Assembly (NCBI GenBank): GCA_026393075.1
Contig: JAPLAW010000054.1
Location: 1-55,191 of the forward strand
Length of the DNA stretch: 55,191 nucleotides
Source: Actinomycetota bacterium
GTDB taxonomy: Bacteria > Actinomycetota > Actinomycetes > Nanopelagicales > Nanopelagicaceae
Direction: 5' to 3'
In this document: piece by piece, positions 1-7,782 of the stretch
How the letters are laid out: each line of letters begins with the position of its first letter
Numbering within the stretch: the stretch's first letter is position 1
Notes under the pieces: generated by a model
The model's database searches: none
Told to the model about the DNA's origin: nothing
The model's input: only the letters and a program-made list of their open reading frames with translations
Position numbers and translations under genes: made by a program

Positions 1-657
1 GGCAAAGAACTTAAAGAACTAACTATTGGCATTATCGGCGGTACTGGCGCCCAAGGCACTGGCCTGGGTTACCGATTAGCCAAAGCCGGCTTTAAAGTTA
101 TTTTAGGTTCACGCGATGGCGCAAAAGCAGTCACAACTGCCGCCGAAGTTGGCCACGGAATTACAGGTGCTAGCAATGTTGAATGTGCTGCTAAATCAGA
201 TTTAGTGATAGTCGCAGTGCCATGGGATAGTCATAAAGAAACCCTTACTTCGCTAAAAAGTGAGTTAGCGGGCAAAGTGGTTATTGATTGCGTTAACCCA
301 ATGGGTTTTGATGCCGGTGGTGCATTTCCATTAGCAGTTGAAGAAGGCAGCGCGTGTGCGCAAGCGCAAGGAGTTTTGAGCGAAAGTTATGTAGTTACCG
401 CTTTTAACCATGTATCTGCAGTTCTACTTTCAGATCAATCACTAGCTGAAATTGATATCGACATCATGGTCGTTGGCGATCACAAACCAGCCACAGATTT
501 AGTGCAGCAGATGGTCGATCAAATTGCTGGAATGCGCGGAATCTATGCGGGCAAGATGCGAAATGCTGGCCAAGTTGAAGCACTGACTGCAAACCTAATT
601 TCCATGAACCGCCGCTATAAAACTCATGCCGGCGTTCGAGTAATTGGCGTTAACTAA
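1..657 (+). CDS. npdG: NADPH:coenzyme F420 oxidoreductase, 5'-truncated
   Basis: The frame is open from base 1, so the gene starts before the window; 218 codons are visible. The first residues form a Rossmann nucleotide-binding loop (GIIGGTGAQGTGLGYRLA) followed by a GSRD segment, the arrangement seen in F420-dependent NADP oxidoreductases (Fno/NpdG family), and a later VAVPWDSH segment fits the same family. By family knowledge the enzyme passes hydride between NADPH and F420 in the cytoplasm. Reduced F420 would serve the two luciferase-like oxidoreductases at 12146 and 29461. The stop overlaps the stop of the opposing MaoC gene by 4 bases. Family call is strong; the direction of electron flow is inference. 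Confidence 0.88.
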   Translation, partial: GKELKELTIGIIGGTGAQGTGLGYRLAKAGFKVILGSRDGAKAVTTAAEVGHGITGASNVECAAKSDLVIVAVPWDSHKETLTSLKSELAGKVVIDCVNPMGFDAGGAFPLAVEEGSACAQAQGVLSESYVVTAFNHVSAVLLSDQSLAEIDIDIMVVGDHKPATDLVQQMVDQIAGMRGIYAGKMRNAGQVEALTANLISMNRRYKTHAGVRVIGVN

Positions 658-1178
658 GCAGTTATCTCGCCGCTCTTAGCTTGCGGAAAGTAGTTCTGCC
701 CAATGCCAGAAGAACGCTTTGCAATCATTACGGTGCGCTTGTAAGACATAATTTCTTCGCCATCTTGATTTAAGCCACGAGTTTTCATGCTGATGATTCC
801 GACATTTGGGCGTGATGCTGATTCACGCGCATCTGTACAGATTGATTCAGCGTAAAGAGTGTCACCTTCATAAAGCGGATGAGTTAATTTGATATCTGTC
901 CAACCTAAATTCGAGACCGCGTTCTGGCTCATATCAATTACGGAAATACCAAGCACCATCGCAACAGTCAAACCAGAGTTAACGATTACACGACCGGCAG
1001 TAATTGGGTTGGACTTAGCAAACTCAACGTTAAAGTGATTTTGATTAGTGTTGCAGGTAAGCAACGTGAACCAAGTGTTATCGGCTTGGCTGATAGTGCG
1101 ACCGAATGGATGTTGGTAGATATCGCCAACAACATAGTCCTCGAAGAACCGACCTAAGACTGCCTCATGCTTTGTCAT
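654..1178 (-). CDS. MaoC-like hot-dog fold (R)-enoyl-CoA hydratase
   Basis: A 174-residue protein with the MaoC pattern: a RFFEDYVVGDIYQHPFGRTI opening, then the hydratase segment TCNTNQNHFNVEFA with the Asn/His expected at the active site, then a hot-dog body ending SYKRTVMIAKR. Proteins of this type hydrate enoyl-CoA or mesaconyl-CoA-like esters. The ATG at 1178 is preceded by an AAGGA ribosome site. It is divergent from the acyl-CoA ligase at 1325 with an inverted GTTCC/GGAAC repeat between them, which suggests joint control. The exact acyl-CoA substrate cannot be read from sequence. Confidence 0.8.
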   Translation of the reverse strand: MTKHEAVLGRFFEDYVVGDIYQHPFGRTISQADNTWFTLLTCNTNQNHFNVEFAKSNPITAGRVIVNSGLTVAMVLGISVIDMSQNAVSNLGWTDIKLTHPLYEGDTLYAESICTDARESASRPNVGIISMKTRGLNQDGEEIMSYKRTVMIAKRSSGIGQNYFPQAKSGEITA

Positions 1179-1212
1179 CGCTAATCCTTTTTTAATTCAA
1201 TCAAAATGAACT

Positions 1213-1229
1213 GTTCCACCATCAGGAAC
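1213..1229. promoter_or_regulatory. GTTCC-N7-GGAAC inverted repeat (two-half-site operator)
   Basis: GTTCC at 1213-1217 and GGAAC at 1225-1229 are perfect inverted arms with a 7-base spacer, in the divergent promoter of the MaoC hydratase and the acyl-CoA ligase. The same TTCC-N7-GGAA geometry forms the right part of the three-half-site arrays at 2924, 14363 and elsewhere. The first half-site of those arrays is not recognisable here. Operator role is inferred from position and recurrence. Confidence 0.45.
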
Positions 1230-1324
1230 TGCACCTAATATGGTCAAATCATACTAGATGGTTTCACGCCTAGAAAGTTCGCCGACAGTTGCGCTCGACC
1301 ACAGTAAGGTGAAAACTAGGCTCC

Positions 1325-2854
1325 ATGGCAATCAATCTTGGCGGCGCTCCGTTAAACATAGCTAACGGCATTCGCGAATTCGCAAATGCATCGCCTAATC
1401 AAATTGCCATCATTGATGGTGCTAGATCAATTACTTATCGCGAGCTTTTTGAACGCGCTTGTCGGTTAGCAAATGCGTTGCTTGCGGCTAATTTAAAACG
1501 TGGAGTTGCTATTGGTGTCTTGATGGGTAACCGATTGGAATATTCCGAAGTTGCTGCCGGGTGCGCGATGGCCGGATTCCCAATCGTGCCAATTAATCCA
1601 CGCCAGACTGCCGATGAGAATACTTACATCTTTGAACACTCTGAAGCACAAGCACTGATTTACGATGCGGCACTAGCTGCTGTTCTGCCAAGTAAATTGC
1701 CAGCAACTATTTGGGCAATCGATGGCACAGACACTCACCCAAACTACGAAGAACTTATTGCTAACTATCCCGCTACCGACCCAGGTGTAGTAGTCGATGA
1801 AAATGAACCTTTCTGTATTGCGTACACCTCAGGCACAACTGGAAAACCTAAAGGTGTTTTGATTTCTCACCGCTCGCGCTGCTTAACTTTCTACGCAACT
1901 GCAATTGAGTGGGGTCTTGGCCCAGGTCGTCGCACTGTCGCTGTGGCACCGATGTATCACGGCGCTGGTTTTGCATTTGGTTACGGCGCAGTTTTCACCG
2001 GTGGCACTTTAGTAATGCAACGCAAATTTGACCCAGAAGAAACTCTGGACATGATTGGCCAGCATAAGTTACAGACAATCTTCTTAGTTCCAACTCATGC
2101 CCAGATGATGCGCGCACTTGGCGATGACGTGGTTGCATCGAAAGATATTTCAACCTTAGAGACTATTTACTTCAATGCTGCTGCACTTCCAGTTCCGCTT
2201 AAGGAATGGGTGGTAAAGCTTTTCCCAAACGTCGATGTGCACGAGCTTTATGGCTCAACCGAAGCCGGCATCGTTACTAACTTGCGTCCAGTCGACGCTC
2301 TACGTAAAGCAGGTTCAGTGGGTCATGCCTGGTTTATGACGGAAGTTATTGTTTTGAATGACGATGGCACTCCGACCCCAGTTGGCGAACCAGGTGAGCT
2401 TTATTCACGTTCGCCATACCTAATGAATGGCTATTTTAAAGATGACGCCGCGACCGAAGCTTGCACAACTGCTGATGGCTTTTTAACTTGCAACGACATC
2501 GTGGTTCGCGATGCCGAAGGCTATATTTCAATTGTCGATCGCAAGAAAGATTTAATCATTTCGGGTGGCACCAATGTTTATCCTCGTGAAATTGAGGAAG
2601 TTCTCGCCAAACATTCAGATATCGCTGAGGTCGCAGTAATCGGCATTAAAGATGAAACTTGGGGAGAGCGTGCAATTGCGATTATTGTTTCGCGAAGTGG
2701 AACAGAAATAGCTGCTGATGAACTCGATGCTTTCTCTCGCAAATCACTTGCCGGTTACAAGATTCCAGGCGAATTCCATTTCCTTAAAGTGTTGCCAAGA
2801 AACGCTTCTGGAAAGGTTTTAAAGACTGAACTTCGCGTTCAGTTCTCGAAATAA
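1325..2854 (+). CDS. Acyl-CoA synthetase (AMP-forming)
   Basis: A 509-residue class I adenylate-forming ligase, normal length for the family. The P-loop-like A3 motif YTSGTTGKPKG lies near residue 168, ELYGSTEAG near 310, the hinge DRKKDLIISGGTNVYPREIE near 405, and the C-terminal catalytic lysine in ASGKVLKTELR near 500. It activates a carboxylic acid to its CoA thioester through an acyl-AMP. The ATG at 1325 directly precedes an adenylate-ligase N-terminal domain. It stands first on the plus strand after a shared divergent promoter. In this island it is the only ATP-dependent route to a CoA thioester; the two CaiB transferases are the other routes. Substrate unknown. Confidence 0.9.
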   Translation: MAINLGGAPLNIANGIREFANASPNQIAIIDGARSITYRELFERACRLANALLAANLKRGVAIGVLMGNRLEYSEVAAGCAMAGFPIVPINPRQTADENTYIFEHSEAQALIYDAALAAVLPSKLPATIWAIDGTDTHPNYEELIANYPATDPGVVVDENEPFCIAYTSGTTGKPKGVLISHRSRCLTFYATAIEWGLGPGRRTVAVAPMYHGAGFAFGYGAVFTGGTLVMQRKFDPEETLDMIGQHKLQTIFLVPTHAQMMRALGDDVVASKDISTLETIYFNAAALPVPLKEWVVKLFPNVDVHELYGSTEAGIVTNLRPVDALRKAGSVGHAWFMTEVIVLNDDGTPTPVGEPGELYSRSPYLMNGYFKDDAATEACTTADGFLTCNDIVVRDAEGYISIVDRKKDLIISGGTNVYPREIEEVLAKHSDIAEVAVIGIKDETWGERAIAIIVSRSGTEIAADELDAFSRKSLAGYKIPGEFHFLKVLPRNASGKVLKTELRVQFSK

Positions 2855-2923
2855 TTTGTTTAATTCGTAACCGTTTTTCTATTGCTAACTCTGTTACTCA
2901 TCGCTAATCTCAACTCTGTAACT

Positions 2924-2948
2924 GGAACTACTTTCCGCACTGTGGAAC
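2924..2948 (+). promoter_or_regulatory. Three-half-site operator array A (IclR-type)
   Basis: GGAA 2924-2927, TTCC 2933-2936 and GGAAC 2944-2948, spaced by 5 and 7 bases; all three half-sites are perfect. The array ends 47-48 bases before the cupin ATG at 2996. GGAA-N5-TTCC has the half-sites and spacing of the classical E. coli IclR box (TGGAAATNATTTCCA). The same layout recurs at 14363, 14274, 12091, 11980 and 30539. Confidence 0.65.
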
Positions 2949-2995
2949 GTGGTAAAAGTTCACCAAACTATTTCTATCTTCCGAAGGAGATGTAA

Positions 2996-4192
2996 ATGCG
3001 TCCACACGTAGAGCTCATTGATCAGGCAGATTATGTCTGGCATGGTGCTGAATTAATTAAGGGCAACGGTCGTGCGAGTGAGCGACGTATGAGTGTTGAT
3101 GAAGAAGATGGTTCATCATCTCTTCGCGTTGATTTCCATACTGATTGGAATCGCGGTCCCGGTATTCACCATGCAAACACTGAGTACTTCGTACTTGAAG
3201 GTGAGATGCGCATTGGTGGTCAAACAATTGGCAACGGTGGATATGTACAAGCTCCTCGTGGCGTTCCAATGGATTCAATTTTCTTTAAAGAAGGAACTCA
3301 GATTTTGCATTTCCGCGAATATGGCGATGCTGGTTTTGATGAAGTAGATAGCGTCAATGCACCACGTTGGAAAGATGCGGCTTACGGTGACATCACAATC
3401 GAAGATACCGAAGCTCGTCAATGGGATGACGTTCCAAACCCAGGTCCAATGCCAGGTTTGATGATTAAGTATTTAAAGGTAGATCCGATCACTGGCTTCT
3501 ATACTCGTTTAGTTCATGCCCGCGAAGGTTGGACTGATCACCGTCTTGCGCACCACCCATGTTTCGAAGAGGCATATACAGTGCAAGGAAATATGTCTTA
3601 CAACTTTGGTGATTTAACTAAGGGCACTTACTTCTTCCGTCCAGCTCGCGTAAAGCATGGACACTTCGTCTCACTCGAAGGTGGAGCTACTTGGTTGCTA
3701 CGTTCTGATGGTGAACTTTCAAACTGGTATAGCCAGAACGAATTCGTTCGTTGGGGCGCAGATGCCGTTAACTATGGACCTGATGGTGGCCGTATGAAGT
3801 GGTCACAATCAAGTCATGACTTGGGCACAGTGCCTACTTGGCGTACCGAGCATGATCTAAAGAACTTGAAGGCATCTGTTGATTATCAACGTTCAATGAA
3901 TCAACCAGATGTTGATTATGTTCAACACGGAACCGGCCCAGATAAGTCACTCGTTGCACTCGGTTTGGCTGATGAACATGGTCATACACATGATGGCGAG
4001 CATGGTCATTCACACGAAGCTTGGCCAGATCCAAAGACACTTGAACATCCAGATGAGCGCACTGATGAAGGTGCACATAACTGGGGTCATGGCCGCAAAT
4101 GGGAACCAGGCATGCCAAGTCCTAAGCCAATTATTTCATCGCTTCCAGTTCGCTCGCGTTCACGCGGTCGCTGGGATGGCGATGGTATGTAG
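2996..4192 (+). CDS. Double cupin protein with histidine-rich C-terminal segment
   Basis: A 398-residue protein with two cupin-like beta barrels: the first around residues 35-105 (IHHANTEYFVLEGEMRIGG, then YVQAPRGVPM), the second around 175-240 (HHPCFEEAYTVQGNMSYNFG, then YFFRPARVKHG). DUF4437-type cupins look similar. Residues about 326-340 are an alternating His/Gly/Asp/Glu run (HGHTHDGEHGHSH), suited to binding Ni, Zn, Fe or Co. A strong AAGGAGATG site precedes the ATG. It has no signal peptide, so the His tail is cytoplasmic. Array A lies just upstream. It may be a metal-dependent oxygenase or isomerase of the pathway; the reaction is unknown. Confidence 0.75.
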   Translation: MRPHVELIDQADYVWHGAELIKGNGRASERRMSVDEEDGSSSLRVDFHTDWNRGPGIHHANTEYFVLEGEMRIGGQTIGNGGYVQAPRGVPMDSIFFKEGTQILHFREYGDAGFDEVDSVNAPRWKDAAYGDITIEDTEARQWDDVPNPGPMPGLMIKYLKVDPITGFYTRLVHAREGWTDHRLAHHPCFEEAYTVQGNMSYNFGDLTKGTYFFRPARVKHGHFVSLEGGATWLLRSDGELSNWYSQNEFVRWGADAVNYGPDGGRMKWSQSSHDLGTVPTWRTEHDLKNLKASVDYQRSMNQPDVDYVQHGTGPDKSLVALGLADEHGHTHDGEHGHSHEAWPDPKTLEHPDERTDEGAHNWGHGRKWEPGMPSPKPIISSLPVRSRSRGRWDGDGM

Positions 4193-4195
4193 CTC

Positions 4196-4903
4196 GTGGG
4201 AATAACGCTGCTTGAAGTTTTTCTCTTTATCCATGTAGTTCTATTTGTGTACTGGTTAGGCGCCGATCTTGGCGTCTACTACACATCTCGCTTTGTGGTC
4301 GACCGCAAACTCTCAACTGAAACGCGTGCGATTACTGGCAAGATCATGGAGTTTGTAGATTTAAGTCCACGAATTTGTTTAGTGCTCTTTTTGCCCAGTG
4401 GCATCTCTTTGATGGCGCTCTATGACAAATCACCAACTTTTGTAATGGATAATAAATATCTGATCATTATTGGTTCCTGGCTAGCTGGCTTGGCTTGGCT
4501 TTACTTGGTAATTCGCAATTACCATTCACATGGCGACCCAAAAGCAGCAATTATCAAGAAGACTGATTTAGCTATACGCTATTTAATCGTGGCTTCTATC
4601 TTTGCCGGCGCTATCTTCACCTTGGCAGTTGATGAACCATTTGGCGTTACTACTAATCCAAAGTGGCTGGCGATCAAAGTGATGTTCTATGCAACAGCTA
4701 TTGCTGGTGGCGTTGGAATTCGTAAGGCGCTAGTGCCTTTCGGTCCAGCTTTCGGAAAAGTTTTGGCGGGCACGCAGACCGAAGCTGATAACGATGCACT
4801 TTCGCTCTCACTTAAGAAAGCCCTGCCTTGGGTGCACTTAATCTGGTTCTGTGTATTGGCCGCAGCATTCTTAGGAATCGCAAAGCCAGGAGCAGTACTT
4901 TAA
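4196..4903 (+). CDS. Multi-spanning membrane protein of unknown function
   Basis: A 235-residue hydrophobic protein with about five or six membrane segments, starting LLEVFLFIHVVLFVYWLGADLGVYYTSRFV. The early HxxLFxYWxGAD pattern is reminiscent of CopD/DUF2269-type membrane proteins that place a His and an Asp inside the bilayer, but I cannot make a firm assignment. It starts with GTG three bases after the cupin stop, so it is co-transcribed and probably translationally coupled. The operon ends in the terminator at 4917. It could be a heme- or quinone-linked component or a permease; function unknown. Confidence 0.7.
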   Translation: MGITLLEVFLFIHVVLFVYWLGADLGVYYTSRFVVDRKLSTETRAITGKIMEFVDLSPRICLVLFLPSGISLMALYDKSPTFVMDNKYLIIIGSWLAGLAWLYLVIRNYHSHGDPKAAIIKKTDLAIRYLIVASIFAGAIFTLAVDEPFGVTTNPKWLAIKVMFYATAIAGGVGIRKALVPFGPAFGKVLAGTQTEADNDALSLSLKKALPWVHLIWFCVLAAAFLGIAKPGAVL

Positions 4904-4916
4904 TTAAATAAGAATT

Positions 4917-4950
4917 AAAAAGCCCCTCACATTGATGTGAGGGGCTTTTT
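4917..4950. terminator. Bidirectional rho-independent terminator
   Basis: A near-perfect hairpin: AAAAAGCCCCTCACAT pairs with ATGTGAGGGGCTTTTT around a central TG, flanked by A-runs and T-runs on both sides. It lies between the stops of the convergent membrane protein (4903) and unknown protein (4960) genes and can serve both strands. Confidence 0.92.
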
Positions 4951-4959
4951 ATATATCGA

Positions 4960-5406
4960 TTACCAGATGGCGACGTTGCCGCCAGGTACTCGATGTTCTT
5001 CGATGAGCGTAGTTTTAACAAGCTTTTCATGTTCAAATGATTGCCAAGTGCGGGTTCGGTAGTTGTCGTTAACGATATAAATTAGCTCAAGCACCTTTAG
5101 GTGTGGCTTATCTTTCCAGGTATACGGAAAAACCAGCATCTGCGAATTTACAACTGTGGTCTGTCCAAGAAAGTTTGCATCATCAAATAAAAGTTCATCA
5201 GCAATTACGCGAGCACGGAAATCAATGGTCTCGGGTTCCTGATTAGCGCGCTTATAAACAATGCGCTCATACCAATCTTCGCCAACCAAACGAGTCTCTT
5301 GATGTGAATCATATTTTTCGATCAAAGTGCCATCGGTTTTAAAGTGAGAATACGTGCCTTCCCAAACTCCGGTGAGGCCATTTAAGATATCTCGTAGATT
5401 GCTCAT
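4960..5406 (-). CDS. Unknown protein, lipocalin-like (DUF3598-like)
   Basis: A 148-residue protein starting MSNLRDILNGLTGVWEGTY. I chose the ATG at 5406 because it overlaps the upstream stop as ATGA, rather than a longer in-frame ORF with no ribosome site. The opening LNGLTGVWEGTYSHF followed by alternating beta-like segments (ETRLVGEDWYERIVY, EPETIDFRARVI) resembles lipocalin-like proteins of the DUF3598 kind that bind small hydrophobic ligands. It is the last gene of the liv operon and is coupled to the gene before it. A ligand-binding or isomerase role for a pathway intermediate is a guess. Confidence 0.6.
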   Translation of the reverse strand: MSNLRDILNGLTGVWEGTYSHFKTDGTLIEKYDSHQETRLVGEDWYERIVYKRANQEPETIDFRARVIADELLFDDANFLGQTTVVNSQMLVFPYTWKDKPHLKVLELIYIVNDNYRTRTWQSFEHEKLVKTTLIEEHRVPGGNVAIW

Positions 5407-6092
5407 TGTGGAGTTCCATTCAGCTCGGCTAGCACGTAGGTGGTTTTTAAAACATCCCAACGAATCTTTACTAATTGGCGAGAACCTGGCATTACCCAAA
5501 CATCTTCAGGTGGCCAACCATAATTATCTAAGTGGTAGCGATACTTCAAAGTATCAAAAGTGCCAGATGGCACAGTGACACTTTCTTCGCCCATGAATTC
5601 AATTCCGAACTCCCACTGCCCCATCATTGGCCCAGATGAACCATCTGGTTCAGGCGATGAATGCAAAATGCCACTGAAGTTCTGAATCTTCTCTGCGCTG
5701 TTGTGGTTATACATCGCGGTATGGAAACAATCGCAAAGCACTGGGTGCGGGCCAAAGGACTTAACCCCGCCTGGCACCTTAATCTTCTGCGTTACATGGC
5801 CATGTTCAGTCATCCAAGAGTGACAGGTGGCATCTTCGCCTTCAAAATTAAACCAGCCACTGCCTCGGTGTTGGCCTTTAACTTCGAGCCGCACATAGGT
5901 TTCAACGGGTCTAAATTCATGAGTCATGGTGTGCGTAACATCGCGCAGAATCTCAGTGTCATCCATTTCGCAATGTGCGCGAATAACTCGGTATCCCTCG
6001 TCGTGCTTAGTTACGTTAAACCATTCGCGACCACGTTCGCGGCCATCATCGTGAACATAATCAATGCGGCCAGTCCATCCGGTGTGCTTCAT
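5403..6092 (-). CDS. Unknown conserved-looking protein in the liv operon
   Basis: 229 residues, rich in His, Trp and acidic residues, with no signal peptide and no membrane segment. The ATG at 6092 follows the VOC stop by 2 bases and has a GAAAGAG stretch upstream; a start at 6110 would force overlap. Notable pieces are CHSWMTEHGHVTQKIKVPGG and PHPVLCDCFHTAMYNH, in which closely spaced Cys/His could bind a metal. A PSGTFDTLKYRYHLDNYGWPPEDVWV-like segment suggests a beta-barrel as in DUF3108-type proteins. I do not recognise the family. Its stop overlaps the start of the next gene (ATGA), so the two unknowns are probably made together. Confidence 0.6.
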   Translation of the reverse strand: MKHTGWTGRIDYVHDDGRERGREWFNVTKHDEGYRVIRAHCEMDDTEILRDVTHTMTHEFRPVETYVRLEVKGQHRGSGWFNFEGEDATCHSWMTEHGHVTQKIKVPGGVKSFGPHPVLCDCFHTAMYNHNSAEKIQNFSGILHSSPEPDGSSGPMMGQWEFGIEFMGEESVTVPSGTFDTLKYRYHLDNYGWPPEDVWVMPGSRQLVKIRWDVLKTTYVLAELNGTPQ

Positions 6093-6094
6093 GT

Positions 6095-7057
6095 TTACGC
6101 TCTTTCCCATAGCTCGATAAAGGCGCCTTCTGGCGTGTGCGCAGCAACTACGCGCGCATTTCCATGAAGTGGATCATTGGTGGTTACGACTTCTGAAATT
6201 ATTGCGCCCTTCTTTTCGATGACACGTTTCATCGCACCATCTAAATCTGGGGTCACAAATGACCAACCCATATGCCCAAGCACTTGGCCCGGACGTTGCT
6301 TAGCGCGGGTATCTGCGCGCGGTGGAAGATCGTGAACGTGAATCAATTCGATGCGCGCAGTTTTGCTGCCAGCTACGAATGCCAAGCGAACATTTGAACC
6401 TTGGGGCAATTCAGCAATTAAATTAACGCCATCTTGCACAAATGAGACGTCATACCAAATGCTCATGCCTAGACCTTCAGGGCCAAAAAAATCTTTCGCA
6501 AGTTCAACATCTTTAACGCCGCAAACAACTGAAGTTAATTCAGTGTATGGAAGTTTTGGATTAGCGCCCCAAGTATGTGTTGGGCGCTCATTTGTTGCTT
6601 CGACGAAAACTATGTCGGTGCCTTCTGGGCCCCAACAAAATCCTTCAGTAATCTCAATTACTTTGTCGCCAAATGGCACACCGTAAGCCTGTGGCAGAGC
6701 TGGCCATTGCCAACCTTTAGGAAATAGTTGTGAATGTGTAGCCATTACATCGCGGGTGTATAGATCTAGCGCGTGATAGCCCCACTCACTAGTGTGCGGA
6801 TATTTAGGTGGCAACGCAGCTGAATTAGGAGTTTTTACGAACCAAACTTGACCGGTATCAGCACCAGCAGGCGCCATCTGCCACGCTTGAATTTCACCAT
6901 CGACTTTATAAAGTGCTTTGGCAGTTGCCGCGTTTATTACGCCACTATCAATTACTTCGTAACCTAATTCATCCCGCCAGAAACCCAAATGTATATCTAC
7001 ATCGTGAACTCCGACTAGCGCTGCTGTTACCCCATCGACAAATGGTGCGCTAGTCAC
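6095..7057 (-). CDS. Two-domain VOC family protein (glyoxalase/extradiol dioxygenase fold)
   Basis: 320 residues with two vicinal-oxygen-chelate domains: residues about 8-145 (VTAALVGVHDVDIHLGFWRDELGYEVI) and about 168-318 (LTSVVCGVKDVELAKDFFGPEGLGMSIWY, ending TPEGAFIELWERA). The GAFIELWE ending carries the usual C-terminal metal-ligand Glu of the fold. The start is GTG, 2 bases after the livF stop, so it belongs to the transporter operon. VOC enzymes include dioxygenases, isomerases and lyases; which one this is cannot be told. Co-expression with the importer suggests it acts early on the imported compound. Confidence 0.78.
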   Translation of the reverse strand: MTSAPFVDGVTAALVGVHDVDIHLGFWRDELGYEVIDSGVINAATAKALYKVDGEIQAWQMAPAGADTGQVWFVKTPNSAALPPKYPHTSEWGYHALDLYTRDVMATHSQLFPKGWQWPALPQAYGVPFGDKVIEITEGFCWGPEGTDIVFVEATNERPTHTWGANPKLPYTELTSVVCGVKDVELAKDFFGPEGLGMSIWYDVSFVQDGVNLIAELPQGSNVRLAFVAGSKTARIELIHVHDLPPRADTRAKQRPGQVLGHMGWSFVTPDLDGAMKRVIEKKGAIISEVVTTNDPLHGNARVVAAHTPEGAFIELWERA

Positions 7058-7059
7058 GA

Positions 7060-7782
7060 TTAACTCGCAGTACCTAGGTAGGCCTCTGCAACGCGAGGAT
7101 CATTGATTAAGTCTTTTGACTTGCCTTCAATCTTTACCGCACCACGTTCAAGAATGTAGGCACGTTGCGCTAATTGCAGCGCCAAGCGAGCTTGTTGTTC
7201 AACTAACAAAATAGTTAAACCTTGCTCGGCATGTAGCCGCTTTAGATACTTAAACAATTCAAGTACTAGTTGTGGCGCTAAGCCAAGACTTGGTTCATCC
7301 AGCATCAAAATCTTTGGGCGAGACATCAGCGCGCGGGCAATTGCGAGCATCTGCGCTTCGCCACCTGAAAGTGTTCCAGCTGCTTGCTTATGACGTTCCT
7401 TTAAGCGAGGGAACAAGCCATACATATCTTCAAGCGATTGCGTGGTCTCGGCACGATGCTTACGTCGCACGAAAGTTCCGAGTTGTAGATTTTCCTCAAC
7501 TGTGTGATCAGGGAAAATCTGACGACCTTCTGGAACATGTCCGATACCAAGTGCTGTGCGCTTATGGCCGGGCACCTTAGTAATTTCGACGCCATCAAAG
7601 AAAATCTTGCCGGCGGCTGGGCGCATCAGACCTGAAGTCGCACGGAGCGTTGTGGTCTTTCCGGCGCCGTTGGCACCCAGCAGGGCAACGAATTCGCCAG
7701 TTTTAACTTCAATCGAAAGATTATCGAGAGCTTTCGCGCCACCATAAGTGATCGTTAAGCCTTCAATGCGTAAGTCGCTCAT
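7060..7782 (-). CDS. livF: Branched-chain amino acid type ABC transporter ATPase (LivF)
   Basis: 240 residues with Walker A GANGAGKT (36-43), signature LSGGE (138-142) and Walker B ILMLDEP (158-164), then SLGLAPQLV and the switch His in ILLVEQ. The PEGRQIFPDHTVEENL segment is typical of LivF. It pairs with the LivG domain of the neighbouring fusion protein to drive uptake. Its ATG overlaps the livG stop (ATGA), with an AAGGAG ribosome site inside the end of livG. In this setting the system probably imports the substrate of the catabolic island rather than amino acids. Confidence 0.93.
   Translation of the reverse strand: MSDLRIEGLTITYGGAKALDNLSIEVKTGEFVALLGANGAGKTTTLRATSGLMRPAAGKIFFDGVEITKVPGHKRTALGIGHVPEGRQIFPDHTVEENLQLGTFVRRKHRAETTQSLEDMYGLFPRLKERHKQAAGTLSGGEAQMLAIARALMSRPKILMLDEPSLGLAPQLVLELFKYLKRLHAEQGLTILLVEQQARLALQLAQRAYILERGAVKIEGKSKDLINDPRVAEAYLGTAS

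Noticed and set aside
5661-6167. A 168-codon plus-strand ORF
   Set aside because: It lies opposite the unknown gene 5403-6092 and the end of the VOC gene; the minus-strand genes show operon spacing and overlaps, this ORF does not.
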